Shown here piece after piece: positions 1 to 8,158 of a DNA stretch of 64,000 bases. The notes under the pieces were generated by a model, which searched no databases, was not told where the DNA came from, and saw only the letters and a list, made by a program, of their open reading frames with translations. The stretch comes from an uncultured Ruminococcus sp. GTDB lineage: Bacteria; Bacillota; Clostridia; Oscillospirales; CAG-272. Where the stretch lies: the NCBI GenBank assembly GCA_905202255.1, contig CAJKRH010000002.1, positions 1 to 64,000 on the forward strand, read 5' to 3'. The stretch's first letter is position 1. Each line of letters starts with the position of its first letter. The translations under genes and the position numbers were made by a program.

Positions 1-272
1 CAAGTGACAGTGAAGCAACCGATCAGCCGACAGAACCGAAATTTGAGCCGTACAAGGGCAAGATACGCAAGCCCGGCACGGGTTGCGTGACGATGATAAA
101 CGACCATCTCTATGAGGGCAGGTTCTCACCACGCGTGAACGGCAAACGAATCGCAAAAAATATCTACGCCACCACGCGGGAGGAGTGCGAAGAAAAGCTC
201 AAGGTGCTGATTGCGGAAATGAAGAAAGAGATTGCGGAAATTAAGGCGGAAAAAGAGAAAATGACAGGGTGA
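1..272 (+). CDS. C-terminal fragment of an integrase-like (arm-binding) protein
   Basis: The reading frame is open from the first bases of the window, so this is the 3' end of a longer gene cut by the window edge; the first ATG (87) is internal. The last ~60 residues read YEGRFSPRVNGKRIAKN, then TTREECEEKL and a Lys/Glu-rich helix. This resembles the short AP2-like or arm-binding module (x-G-[RK]-[YF]-S ... NGKR ... A-x-TREECEEKL) common in clostridial tyrosine recombinases and related mobile-element proteins. No catalytic domain is visible. Its position beside a tRNA-Pro gene and integrase-tail remnants fits a decayed integrative element. The family call is by pattern only. Confidence 0.5.
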   Translation, partial: SDSEATDQPTEPKFEPYKGKIRKPGTGCVTMINDHLYEGRFSPRVNGKRIAKNIYATTREECEEKLKVLIAEMKKEIAEIKAEKEKMTG

Positions 273-326
273 CCGGAAAAGTCACCCTGTCAAAATTTGA
301 GGTGCTGTAGACAAAGAATACAGTCG

Positions 327-980
327 CTAATTAAAATATTGATTATAAATTTGATTGACAGCTTCAACATAAACAATAAATGACGGATGATCTTTCTCTA
401 ACGGATGAGATAAATATAGATTTTTAAGATAAATATATCGCTCTCTTACATCAAGCCATAAATCATTGATTTTGATTTGTTTTACCTTTTGCGCTATGTT
501 GTGAGAGCTTGGAACCTCATTCCAAACATACTGGTCATTACCGTATTCCCAGACATTTTTATTATGAATCAACCTGCACAGTGTTCCATCAGAATTTTTG
601 GCGACAATTGCAACATCAAAACTAAATTCAACTGCAGGTTCATCTTTGAAATGTAACAGAGCTGTCAAGCATGAAGTTGAATCTTGTGATTCGGAAAAGC
701 AAGTCAATCCTTCGGCTTTATCAAGCAAAATACGAACGGTATTTTTTAAATGACGCAGATCATTCCAATATTCGTCCGGAGCTTTAATTATTTCAAGGTT
801 GTAGTCAAGGTCAAACGGTCCATTGCCGTTTCGTGTAACCATATTTCTTGCTCCACTGCCAACAAGAGTAAATTGGGCGTTAATGCATTTTTCTTTAAGT
901 AAGGCACATGTCTTTTTTAAGACATGTGAACAGTCAGAGCGATACCTTTTGCATTCTGACTCATCGACAATTCTGTACAT
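327..980 (-). CDS. Pol-beta-superfamily nucleotidyltransferase-like protein
   Basis: 217 residues from the chosen ATG at 980, which has AAGGAG about 9 nt upstream; an in-frame ATG at 1013 lacks a good ribosome site. Near residue 40 there is LVGSGARN followed by FDLDYNL, and later VEFSFDVAIV. This is the GS-x(n)-D-x-D plus third acidic residue pattern of the nucleotidyltransferase fold. Such enzymes transfer NMPs to antibiotics, tRNAs or proteins; the substrate here cannot be read. It is AT-richer than the core genes and lies between an integrase fragment and a tRNA gene, so it is probably cargo of the decayed element (inference). No partner antitoxin or HEPN gene is adjacent. Confidence 0.55.
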   Translation of the reverse strand: MYRIVDESECKRYRSDCSHVLKKTCALLKEKCINAQFTLVGSGARNMVTRNGNGPFDLDYNLEIIKAPDEYWNDLRHLKNTVRILLDKAEGLTCFSESQDSTSCLTALLHFKDEPAVEFSFDVAIVAKNSDGTLCRLIHNKNVWEYGNDQYVWNEVPSSHNIAQKVKQIKINDLWLDVRERYIYLKNLYLSHPLEKDHPSFIVYVEAVNQIYNQYFN

Positions 981-1080
981 TTTATATTTCTCCTTTTCGC
1001 CCATGCCACCCATTCAACACTTTAGTGATAAATCATTAAATTATATCAGAAAATTTTTATTTGTCAATACTCATTCTGAA

Positions 1081-1123
1081 AAAATAAGCGATTGCAGTAA
1101 AAAATACTGAAATCGCTTAAAAA
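1081..1123. terminator. Bidirectional hairpin downstream of tRNA-Pro
   Basis: Arms AAGCGATT (1086-1093) and AATCGCTT (1111-1118) enclose an inner CAGTA/TACTG pairing. A-rich sequence on one side and T-rich sequence on the other let it end tRNA-Pro transcripts on the minus strand. Confidence 0.6.
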
Positions 1124-1124
1124 T

Positions 1125-1200
1125 TGGTCGGAGTGGCGAGGCTCAAACTCGCGGCCTCCGCATCCCAAATGCGGCGCGCTATCAACTGCGCTACACCCCG
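1125..1200 (-). tRNA. tRNA-Pro(UGG) with unusual A19-U56
   Basis: A 76-nt cloverleaf with a 7-bp acceptor stem, 4-bp D stem, anticodon stem CCGCA/TGCGG around loop TTTGGGA (anticodon TGG), T stem GCGAG/CTCGC and an encoded CCA end (1125-1127). The D loop is AGTTGATA, which puts A at position 19, and the T loop is TTTGAGC, which puts U at 56. The normally invariant G19-C56 tertiary pair is therefore replaced by A19-U56. All stems are intact, so it may be functional. It abuts an integrase-tail remnant and may belong to the element. Confidence 0.85.
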
Positions 1201-1207
1201 ATAGTTA

Positions 1208-1333
1208 TTAAATTGTGGTCGTGTAAGTGGTCAAATCTGTGGTCAAAAGTTTTTTGCCGAAGCACACGGCGGCGGAAAAGCGAGGAAACGCGAGAAAAAC
1301 GGAGATTTTGCGAGCTTTCGGCGGTCGGCTCAT
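1208..1333 (-). pseudogene. Remnant integrase C-terminal tail with 12-bp direct repeats
   Basis: On the minus strand a 41-codon frame ends KKLLTTDLTTYTTTI then two stops, immediately upstream of tRNA-Pro. Thr-Thr-x-x-Thr-Thr tails of this sort are seen at the ends of clostridial integrases next to their tRNA attachment sites (from memory). The DNA behind it is three units beginning GTGGTC at 1215, 1227 and 1239, exactly 12 bp apart. The frame upstream of the tail does not look like recombinase sequence. This is a remnant, or the repeats are arm-type binding sites. Confidence 0.4.
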
Positions 1334-1348
1334 GAGGCGGTCACACGC

Positions 1349-1384
1349 TCCCAAACTGGTGGGTGACCGTTACCCTACATCCCG
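1349..1384 (-). other. 5' half of a tRNA-Pro-like sequence (possible attachment site)
   Basis: Read on the minus strand, 36 nt form a tRNA-like 5' half: acceptor strand CGGGATG, TA, D arm GGGT...ACCC with GG in the loop, ACCAG, and loop TTTGGGA (Pro TGG anticodon). The 3' half (a CTGG return arm and CATCCCG) is absent. The break falls at the anticodon loop, a common crossover site for tRNA-targeting integrases. TTTGGGA also occurs in the neighbouring tRNA-Pro. Base 26 and A21 are irregular, so this is tentative. Confidence 0.4.
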
Positions 1385-1387
1385 ATA

Positions 1388-1420
1388 AATATGTTCACGC
1401 CGAAAGAGCGTGAACATATT
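1388..1420. terminator. 13-bp perfect hairpin downstream of the DUF4886 gene
   Basis: AATATGTTCACGC (1388-1400) and its exact complement (1408-1420) enclose CGAAAGA. It lies at the end of the thyX/DUF4886 transcription unit. The U-tract is weak. Confidence 0.5.
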
Positions 1421-1473
1421 ATATCAAAACATTTACCGATTGTCAATATCAGGCGGGAATTTCTCTATGATAA

Positions 1474-2208
1474 TTATTTTGCAATAAATTTATCCGCTTC
1501 CTGTCTGATGATATTTATATAAGTGGGGTCGGTATTTTCCGGCGCAAATGTAACATCTGCGGCATTTCTGCCTGTAAAGAATTTAAACCATACAAGGCCT
1601 ACGGCATATCTGCCGTAATCGAGCGACATATGAAAACCGTCACGGCAAAGGGAAGTGCCTCCGTTTTTGTAATCAAACGGCGGGATGGCACGCAGATGCT
1701 GAATGAAATCGCCCGAACCGATTATCGGAAGCGAATGCTTTTGCGCCGCCTCCGAGCTTGCTTCCACGATGGCGTGATACATATTCATCTGATTTTTCAG
1801 GTAATATGGAAAATTTCCGTGAGCGGAATCTATCTCATAAGCCCATGTTCTGTGAAAAGCAATCTTTGCCTTGGGACAGGCGGCTTTTACGGTATCGAGA
1901 ACCTCTGTGAGATATGGCTCATAAGTTTCAATTTTTCCCGACAAACCGCTGACCTGCTGAACCGTCACATAATCCCATTCCTCACGTGCAAGCGCATCGG
2001 GGATACTGATTTTTTCTATGCCGCGCGTATTTTCTTCATAATCATAGGCGGGCGCATTTTCGGTAATATTTTTTGCGTGCATTTCCATACTGCAACCGCC
2101 GATATAAAGATTGCGGACGAAGAGATTTTCTCCGGCGGAGGCGGCAATATCCTGAAGATATCGTGTTGCATCCTGTGAAAAGCTGTTTCCTATGGCTAAA
2201 ATTTTCAT
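1474..2208 (-). CDS. DUF4886 SGNH-hydrolase-like protein
   Basis: 244 residues. It opens MKILAIGNSFSQDATRYL, the GNSxS block I nucleophile motif of the SGNH/GDSL-like DUF4886 family. Near the end it has DGFHMSLDYGRY, fitting the block V D-x-x-H element. Family members are probably carbohydrate esterases, but no substrate is established. There is no signal peptide, so a cytoplasmic enzyme is expected. The start has AAGGAAG 9 nt upstream. It is the last gene of a minus-strand run behind thyX (17-bp gap) and a glycosyltransferase. Confidence 0.8.
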   Translation of the reverse strand: MKILAIGNSFSQDATRYLQDIAASAGENLFVRNLYIGGCSMEMHAKNITENAPAYDYEENTRGIEKISIPDALAREEWDYVTVQQVSGLSGKIETYEPYLTEVLDTVKAACPKAKIAFHRTWAYEIDSAHGNFPYYLKNQMNMYHAIVEASSEAAQKHSLPIIGSGDFIQHLRAIPPFDYKNGGTSLCRDGFHMSLDYGRYAVGLVWFKFFTGRNAADVTFAPENTDPTYINIIRQEADKFIAK

Positions 2209-2225
2209 AAATATGTACTTCCTTT

Positions 2226-2987
2226 TTATTTCTTAACCGAGAGAAGTTCACGCACTTCCTTTGCCTTGCCGCAGGTCATTGCGCCCTCACTGCAGGCACC
2301 GCGCAGGCATGCGGGTCCCGCGTTTTTAAAAAGATTAGGCGCGACATCACGAACAAGCATAAGCATTTCTCTTGCCAGTGCGCGAATTTCCCACTGGGCG
2401 CGTTCGCAGCAACGCAGAGTAAAGAAATTATAGAGCGAGCGGACATTCATCGTCATTATGATTTTTGTATCGCAGGCACCGGGAAGAACAAAGCGTGCAT
2501 CTTCATTTGCGAGCTTTTCTGCGGCGCGACGGGCAGATTTTTCGTCCTTACCCTCGGAGATGAGGCGCTTCGTATGTGCCTCTGTCAGCATGGTGCGCAG
2601 GCTTTCATAATGGCGTGCGTCCTCCTCCATGGCGGCGATAAATTCCGCCTTGGCTTCCGGTATTTTTTCTATTTCGGGCGGCAGGATATAATCGAAATTT
2701 GCCTTTGAAACATACCGCTGGCTCTGCACGGAATATGAAGCTATTCTGTGTCTTGTTATCTGCGCGAGCAGCGTTCTCGAAACGCCCTCTATGCCGAATG
2801 TAAACGAAGCGTGTTCCACAGGGCTCTCATGACCGAGGCTTGTCAGCATATCGAGAAAGCTTTCGGTTTTTTCGGGAGTGAGGTTATCGAGCAGATCGTC
2901 TATATTGCTTTTTGAATAGCAAAGCTTTGCCGCCGCCGCGACGATTTTATCCGCATTCGGTGTATAGGCGAGAAGTTCAACATGCAT
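2226..2987 (-). CDS. thyX: Flavin-dependent thymidylate synthase ThyX
   Basis: Makes dTMP from dUMP using methylene-tetrahydrofolate, with FAD and NADPH. The ThyX signature RHR-x7-S is present at residues 79-89 (RHRIASYSVQS). Upstream GHESPVEHA (52-60) and downstream FVLPGA are also typical. At 253 residues it is family length. The start overlaps the end of the upstream glycosyltransferase gene by 11 bp, implying translational coupling. No thyA-type synthase is seen in the window. Confidence 0.95.
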   Translation of the reverse strand: MHVELLAYTPNADKIVAAAAKLCYSKSNIDDLLDNLTPEKTESFLDMLTSLGHESPVEHASFTFGIEGVSRTLLAQITRHRIASYSVQSQRYVSKANFDYILPPEIEKIPEAKAEFIAAMEEDARHYESLRTMLTEAHTKRLISEGKDEKSARRAAEKLANEDARFVLPGACDTKIIMTMNVRSLYNFFTLRCCERAQWEIRALAREMLMLVRDVAPNLFKNAGPACLRGACSEGAMTCGKAKEVRELLSVKK

Positions 2988-3753
2988 TTTTCTTTTCCTC
3001 TTTTCTTTTTTTGTTTTTGTATTTATATGTGCCGAAAATAAATTTCGGTATTTTCATCATTCTTGGGAGGCGCGTGGGCTGGCAGAGAAGCCGCCATAAC
3101 CACTCAAGCCGCATGGCTATAAAGGCTTTCGGTGCGCGTTTTGCCGTGCCCGCATAAATATCGAGGCTTCCGCCGAGGCAGAGAAGCAGGGAAGCGCAGA
3201 GCTTTTTTCTGTTTTTATATACCCATATTTCCTGCGCGGGCGAACCGAGGCAGACATAGAGAATATCGGTTTTTGTTTTGTTTATTGCGTCGATAACGTC
3301 ATCGTTTTCCGCCCCGTTTTTATCAAAATATCCGTCGTGAAAACCGACAATATTCAGCCCCGTGTACCTTTCACGCATCTTTTGTGCCGCAGTAGCCGCA
3401 ACATCGGGTTTTCCTCCGAGAAAATAAACGCTATAGCCGTTTTTTGCCGATAGCGCAAGTATTTCCTCACCGAATTCCACGCCGGCTATTTTTTCCTTTA
3501 TCGGTGTGCCGAGGATTTTAGCGGCGAGGAGAACACCGGCGCCGTCCGGCAGTATAAGCTCCGCCGAGGAAACGATATTGAGTATTTCCTTTTCCTCAAT
3601 GCATTTTTGCAAAATCTCCGCATTCGGTGTATGAACGACGGTCTGCCTTTTTTCGTATATCGCGCGTTCTGCCACCGAGACGGCATCGGAAAAGGTGATA
3701 CTGTCAAAAGGTATGCCGCGTATATCCGTTTTTTCCAGAATAATCACATCCAA
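2977..3753 (-). CDS. WecG/TagA/CpsF family glycosyltransferase
   Basis: 258 residues. Family motifs include TPNAEIL (residues ~43-49), LPDGAGV, GVEFGEEI and the C-terminal block VCLGSPAQEIWVYKNR...CLGGSLDIYAG with APKAF and EWLWRL. These enzymes add ManNAc or a similar sugar to a lipid-linked GlcNAc in teichoic acid or capsule assembly at the inner membrane face. The C-terminus is Lys-rich and amphipathic, as in TagA membrane-targeting tails. First gene of the thyX operon. No other wall-polymer genes are adjacent, so the product polymer is unknown. Confidence 0.9.
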   Translation of the reverse strand: MDVIILEKTDIRGIPFDSITFSDAVSVAERAIYEKRQTVVHTPNAEILQKCIEEKEILNIVSSAELILPDGAGVLLAAKILGTPIKEKIAGVEFGEEILALSAKNGYSVYFLGGKPDVAATAAQKMRERYTGLNIVGFHDGYFDKNGAENDDVIDAINKTKTDILYVCLGSPAQEIWVYKNRKKLCASLLLCLGGSLDIYAGTAKRAPKAFIAMRLEWLWRLLCQPTRLPRMMKIPKFIFGTYKYKNKKRKEEKKNAC

Positions 3754-3851
3754 TTTTTACTTTCTTCTATATCATATCACATTTAAGGAAAAAAAACCAT
3801 AATTTTTTGAAAAATATCGCAGAAATTTCAAAAAGATTTGAAGTTAAAATA

Positions 3852-3880
3852 TTGAAAAGAAGGAAATATTATGATATAAT
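3852..3880 (+). promoter_or_regulatory. Sigma-A promoter for the MBL-gltX-metG run
   Basis: TTGAAA (3852-3857), 17-bp spacer, TATAAT (3875-3880), about 30 bp before the MBL hydrolase ATG. Confidence 0.75.
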
Positions 3881-3910
3881 ATTTAATATTTATTATGATT
3901 TGGAGCGTAT

Positions 3911-4495
3911 ATGAAGAGAGCTGTATACTGCCTTTATCCGATATGTACAAATTGCTATCTGATTTCCGACGGAGGAGAGTGTGCCGTCATTGACCCTGCG
4001 TCCTCAGCGGAGCTTCTGCGCGACGAGATAGAGAGAACCGGCGCTAAGCTGAAATACATCCTGCTCACGCACGGGCATTTCGATCATATCGGCGGCGCTG
4101 ACGGTCTGAAAGCCTGTTTTCCCGAAGCGAAAATAATGATAAGCGCAGATGACGCCGCGATGCTTTCCGACCCGAGGATGAACGCATCCGCTCTTTTCGG
4201 CGGTGAAAGTGTTTTCTGCCTTTCAGACTATGAGACGGTGGCGGACGGCGATATACTTATGCTCGGAAATGAGAAAATATCAGTTGTGGCAACGCCCGGG
4301 CATACAAAAGGCTCGCTTTGCTATATCTGCTCCGATGCCGTTTATACGGGCGATACGCTCTTTGACGACGGCTACGGCAGAACCGACCTGCCGAATGCAG
4401 CACCGGAGAAGATTGAGGCTTCCGTTTCGCGCATAAAGCGTATGTACGGTGGAAAAGCCGCATTCCCGGGACACGGAGAAAGCTTCATAATATAA
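3911..4495 (+). CDS. MBL-fold metallo-hydrolase (glyoxalase II-like)
   Basis: 194 residues. The metal motif THGHFDHIGG (H53-x-H-x-D-H58) is complete, followed by GHTKGSLCY, TGDTLF and a final FPGHGES, giving the full set of metallo-beta-lactamase ligands. The short form without a C-terminal domain is the YcbL/GloB-like group of thioester or glyoxalase-type hydrolases. The substrate is unknown. First gene of a run into gltX (27-bp gap); the pairing may be only co-transcription. Confidence 0.85.
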   Translation: MKRAVYCLYPICTNCYLISDGGECAVIDPASSAELLRDEIERTGAKLKYILLTHGHFDHIGGADGLKACFPEAKIMISADDAAMLSDPRMNASALFGGESVFCLSDYETVADGDILMLGNEKISVVATPGHTKGSLCYICSDAVYTGDTLFDDGYGRTDLPNAAPEKIEASVSRIKRMYGGKAAFPGHGESFII

Positions 4496-4522
4496 GAATC
4501 AACCGAAAGGAAATATAAAGCT

Positions 4523-6190
4523 ATGGATTATAACTATCTTGCAGAATTACTTTTACCCGATGTTACGGAAACACCGGAGGATATGGAAAAGCGCTTTCCG
4601 AAAAGAGAGCTTCCCGAGGGAGCTGTCGTTTCGAGAATGGCACCCAGCCCTACAGGCTTTGTCCATCTCGGCAACCTCATGCAGGGACTGACCTCCGAGC
4701 GCCTTGCTCACCAGAGCGGCGGTATAATGTATCTGCGCGTTGAGGATACGGATGCAAAGCGCGAGGTAAAGGGAGCGACGGAAACGCTTATAGAGATGCT
4801 TTCGCACTACGGTATTTTCTTCGATGAGGGTGCGGCTCTCGATGAAAACGGGAAAATATACGACAAGGGAATATACGGACCCTACAAGCAGAGCATGAGA
4901 GCTTCCATATATCATGTGTACGCAAAAAAGCTTGTGAAAGAGGGGAAGGCTTACCCCTGCTTCTGCACAGAGGAGGAGCTTGAGCGTTTTCATGCCGAGC
5001 AGGAAGCCGAAAAAGCCAATTTCGGCTACTACGGCAAGTGGGCAAAGTGGAGAGACCGCCCGATAGAGGATATCGAAGCGGAACTGAAGGCGGGAAAGGA
5101 ATGGGTACTCCGCTTCCGCAGTACGGGAAGCATAGAGCATAAATTCAAATATCACGACCTCATCAAGGGCGATGTGGACATCACTGAAAACGATATAGAC
5201 CATGTGCTCTTAAAGAGCGACGGCATACCGACATATCATTTCGCACATGCGGTGGACGACCATCTGATGGGCACAACTCATGTAGTACGCGGAGACGAAT
5301 GGCTTGCGAGCCTGCCTTTCCATATACAGCTTTTCGCCGCACTCGGTCACAAGCTGCCGAAATATGTTCACATAGGCACGCTGATGAAGATGGACGGAAA
5401 TTCCAAGCGCAAGCTTTCCAAGCGCAAGGACCCCGAGCTTGCCCTCTCATACTACAAATCCGAGGGATATCCCACGGAGAGCGTTGTCGAATATATAATG
5501 ACTATCCTCAATTCCAATTTTGAGGACTGGAGAAGAGCAAATCCCGACGCGCCGCTGGGCGATTTCAAATTCACCACAAAGAAGATGAATGCCGCAGGCT
5601 CGCTCTTTGACCTTGCCAAGCTCTGCGATGTTTCCAAAAATATAATCTCGCGCTGGAGCGCAGAAAAGGTTTACGAGGAGACGGCAGAGTGGGCAAAGGA
5701 ATTTGACAGTGAATTTTACGGTGAATTTACTGCGAATCCCGATTTTACCAAGGCTGTGCTCGCCATAGGCAGAGGCGGAAGCAAACCGCGCAAGGACTTT
5801 GCCGTATGGAGTGAAGTCAAGGGCTATATGGGCTTCATGTTTGATAAGTATTACAATGCAGAAGGCGAATATCCGCAGGGCTTCGAGTCCTCGCTTATCG
5901 CCGATGTGCTGAAGACTTATCTTGCTGCTTACAGCTCCGAGGATGACCAGAGCGCATGGTTTGACAAGATGAAGGATGTGGCGGAGAAATTCGGCTTTGC
6001 CCGCGAGATGAAGGAATACAAGGCAAATCCCGATGCATACAAGGGAAGTATCGGCGATATCAGCTCGTTTGTACGCGTGGCGATAACAGGCAAGCAGAAT
6101 GCGCCCGACCTTTATACGGTGATGAACATTCTCGGCGAAAACAAGTCGAGAGAGAGAATAGAAAAACAGATAGAAAGACTGGGAGGCTAA
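4523..6190 (+). CDS. gltX: Glutamyl-tRNA synthetase
   Basis: Charges tRNA-Glu (and often tRNA-Gln in Firmicutes) in the cytoplasm. The class I HIGH-type motif is in SPTGFVHLGNL near residue 45, and the KMSKS-type loop is KRKLSKRKD near residue 293. LRVEDTD and HVVRGDEWLASLP are characteristic of GluRS. At 555 residues it is longer than the usual ~480, mainly in the C-terminal anticodon-binding part, placing it in a longer clostridial variant. AAAGGAAATA precedes the ATG. The next synthetase begins one base after its stop. Confidence 0.93.
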   Translation: MDYNYLAELLLPDVTETPEDMEKRFPKRELPEGAVVSRMAPSPTGFVHLGNLMQGLTSERLAHQSGGIMYLRVEDTDAKREVKGATETLIEMLSHYGIFFDEGAALDENGKIYDKGIYGPYKQSMRASIYHVYAKKLVKEGKAYPCFCTEEELERFHAEQEAEKANFGYYGKWAKWRDRPIEDIEAELKAGKEWVLRFRSTGSIEHKFKYHDLIKGDVDITENDIDHVLLKSDGIPTYHFAHAVDDHLMGTTHVVRGDEWLASLPFHIQLFAALGHKLPKYVHIGTLMKMDGNSKRKLSKRKDPELALSYYKSEGYPTESVVEYIMTILNSNFEDWRRANPDAPLGDFKFTTKKMNAAGSLFDLAKLCDVSKNIISRWSAEKVYEETAEWAKEFDSEFYGEFTANPDFTKAVLAIGRGGSKPRKDFAVWSEVKGYMGFMFDKYYNAEGEYPQGFESSLIADVLKTYLAAYSSEDDQSAWFDKMKDVAEKFGFAREMKEYKANPDAYKGSIGDISSFVRVAITGKQNAPDLYTVMNILGENKSRERIEKQIERLGG

Positions 6191-6191
6191 T

Positions 6192-8150
6192 ATGACAGAC
6201 AGACCGAAATTTCCGAAACGCGCACTGATAACGGCGGGCATGCCTTACGGAAGCAAGGAGCTTCACTTCGGGCATGTGGGCGGCGTTTTCGTTCATGCAG
6301 ATGCTTTCGCGCGCTTTCTGCGCGACAGAATAGGAAAAGAAAATGTTATTTTTGTTTCGGGCACGGACTGCTACGGCTCGCCTATCGTCGAGAAATACAA
6401 GAGTCTTACGGCAGACGGCTCCTTCAAAGGCAGTATCTTGGACTTTGTGCAGTACAATCACGACAAGCAGGCACAGACGCTGGATGATTATCTCATCAGC
6501 CCCTCGCTTTTTGCGGCGAGCGCACTCGGCGAGAGCGGAAAAATCCACACGGAGTACAGCGCGGAATTTTTTGAGAAGCTGGCGGAGTCCGGCGCGCTCA
6601 TCCGCCTTTCCACAAAGCAGTTTTACGATGAGAAGTTTCAGACATTTCTCAACGGCAGACAGGTCACGGGAAGATGCCCTATAGAGGGCTGTAAATCCGA
6701 GGTCGGCTATGCGGACGAATGCTCGCTCGGTCACCAGTATTTCCCCGAGGAGCTGATAGCACCCGTGAGCACGCTTTCCGGCGAGCGCCCCATATTGAAA
6801 AATGTCGAAAACTGGTATTTCGACCTTGAGAAATACATGGACTTCCTGATAAAAATGATGGATGAAAAGGATGCGACGGAAAATCTCCGCAAGACAACAT
6901 CTCTTGCCTGCCGCGAATTTCTCAAAAATCCGATAATTTATGCAAAGCTTGATGATGCCGATGCGATAAAGGAAAAGCTTGCATCATTCCCGTGCAGATA
7001 CGAGGAAGAGGAATCACGCAAGATGCTCCGCATAATCTTCGATAAGCTCACAGACAGGGAAGCGGCTTGCGAGGCTCTCTCGGAGGCGCAGATACGCTTC
7101 CGTACAGGAAAAACCCTCGTGCCTTTCCGCCTTTCAGGCAATATCGACTGGGGTGTTCCCGTTCCCGAAAAGGACGGCATAAAGGGGCTCACCTTCTGGG
7201 TATGGCCCGAGTCGCTCTGGGCACCTATCTCGTTTACGCAGACATATCTCGAGAGCATAGGACACAGCCGCGACGAATGGAAAGACTACTGGTGCGATGA
7301 CGACGCGATAGTTTATCAGTTTATCGGTGAGGACAATATCTATTTCTATCACCTTGCCGAGATGGCTATGTTTGAGGCGATAAACGAAGCGGGCGGCTAT
7401 GATAAGAAATTCAAAATGCCGAGAATAATCGCAAACAAGCATCTGCTTTTCTTTGATAAAAAGGCAAGCAGCAGCGGCAAGATAAAGCCGCCGATGGCAA
7501 GCGAACTGCTGAAATATTATTCTGCAGAGCAGCTTCGTGCGCACTTCCTCGGACTTGCGCTCGGACTTTCCAATGCGCCTTTCCAGCCGAAGGTTTATAA
7601 TCCGAATGCGGATGAAAAGGCACCGGATCCCGCCTGCGGCGAATGGAACATGTTCACAAATATACTCAACCGCGCCACGAGAACACTTTTCTATTCATTC
7701 CAGAAGTACAATGAGGGAAATCAGGTGATACCGCGCGGTGAAGTCAGCCCCGGTGTAAAGGCGGCGGCAGACGCGGCTATAGTAAAATATGAAAATCACA
7801 TGGCAAATCAGAGCTTCCATCAGGTTATATACACGCTCGATGAATATTTCCGCCTGATAAATAAGGAAATCTCCGCTTCATTCAAGCAGGTCGGCGATAA
7901 TTTCAGCAAGGAGGCTTTCAACCGTGCTGTTATCGATGCCGTGCATATGGTAAAGACGGCGACGGTGCTTGCACATCCGATAGCGCCGAAGTCCACAGAG
8001 GCTGTGATGAAATTTATGAATATGCCCGACGAGGTATTCTCATGGGACAATATCTTTGACAGCGTGGACAAGATAACGGAAGAGGGACATAAATTCAGTT
8101 TCCTTGAGCCGAGAAGCGATTTCTATACCAAGCCCGAGTGGCAGTATTGA
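6192..8150 (+). CDS. Methionyl-tRNA synthetase-like class I ligase, divergent KMSKS
   Basis: 652 residues. The N-terminus PYGSKELHFGHVGG carries HxGH (residues ~24-27). A reduced zinc-knuckle region (CPIEGC...ADECSLGH) and ENWYFDLEKY match the MetRS connective peptide, and ANKHLLFFDKKASSSGKI aligns where MetRS has the KMSKS loop. Only the trailing S/K residues survive, so the loop is altered. WVWPESLWAPISF and GEDNIYFYHL follow the MetRS catalytic core. No C-terminal tRNA-binding OB domain is obvious. It may be the housekeeping MetRS of this lineage or a specialised paralogue. Begins one base after gltX. Confidence 0.75.
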   Translation: MTDRPKFPKRALITAGMPYGSKELHFGHVGGVFVHADAFARFLRDRIGKENVIFVSGTDCYGSPIVEKYKSLTADGSFKGSILDFVQYNHDKQAQTLDDYLISPSLFAASALGESGKIHTEYSAEFFEKLAESGALIRLSTKQFYDEKFQTFLNGRQVTGRCPIEGCKSEVGYADECSLGHQYFPEELIAPVSTLSGERPILKNVENWYFDLEKYMDFLIKMMDEKDATENLRKTTSLACREFLKNPIIYAKLDDADAIKEKLASFPCRYEEEESRKMLRIIFDKLTDREAACEALSEAQIRFRTGKTLVPFRLSGNIDWGVPVPEKDGIKGLTFWVWPESLWAPISFTQTYLESIGHSRDEWKDYWCDDDAIVYQFIGEDNIYFYHLAEMAMFEAINEAGGYDKKFKMPRIIANKHLLFFDKKASSSGKIKPPMASELLKYYSAEQLRAHFLGLALGLSNAPFQPKVYNPNADEKAPDPACGEWNMFTNILNRATRTLFYSFQKYNEGNQVIPRGEVSPGVKAAADAAIVKYENHMANQSFHQVIYTLDEYFRLINKEISASFKQVGDNFSKEAFNRAVIDAVHMVKTATVLAHPIAPKSTEAVMKFMNMPDEVFSWDNIFDSVDKITEEGHKFSFLEPRSDFYTKPEWQY

Positions 8151-8158
8151 GGTGGCAT

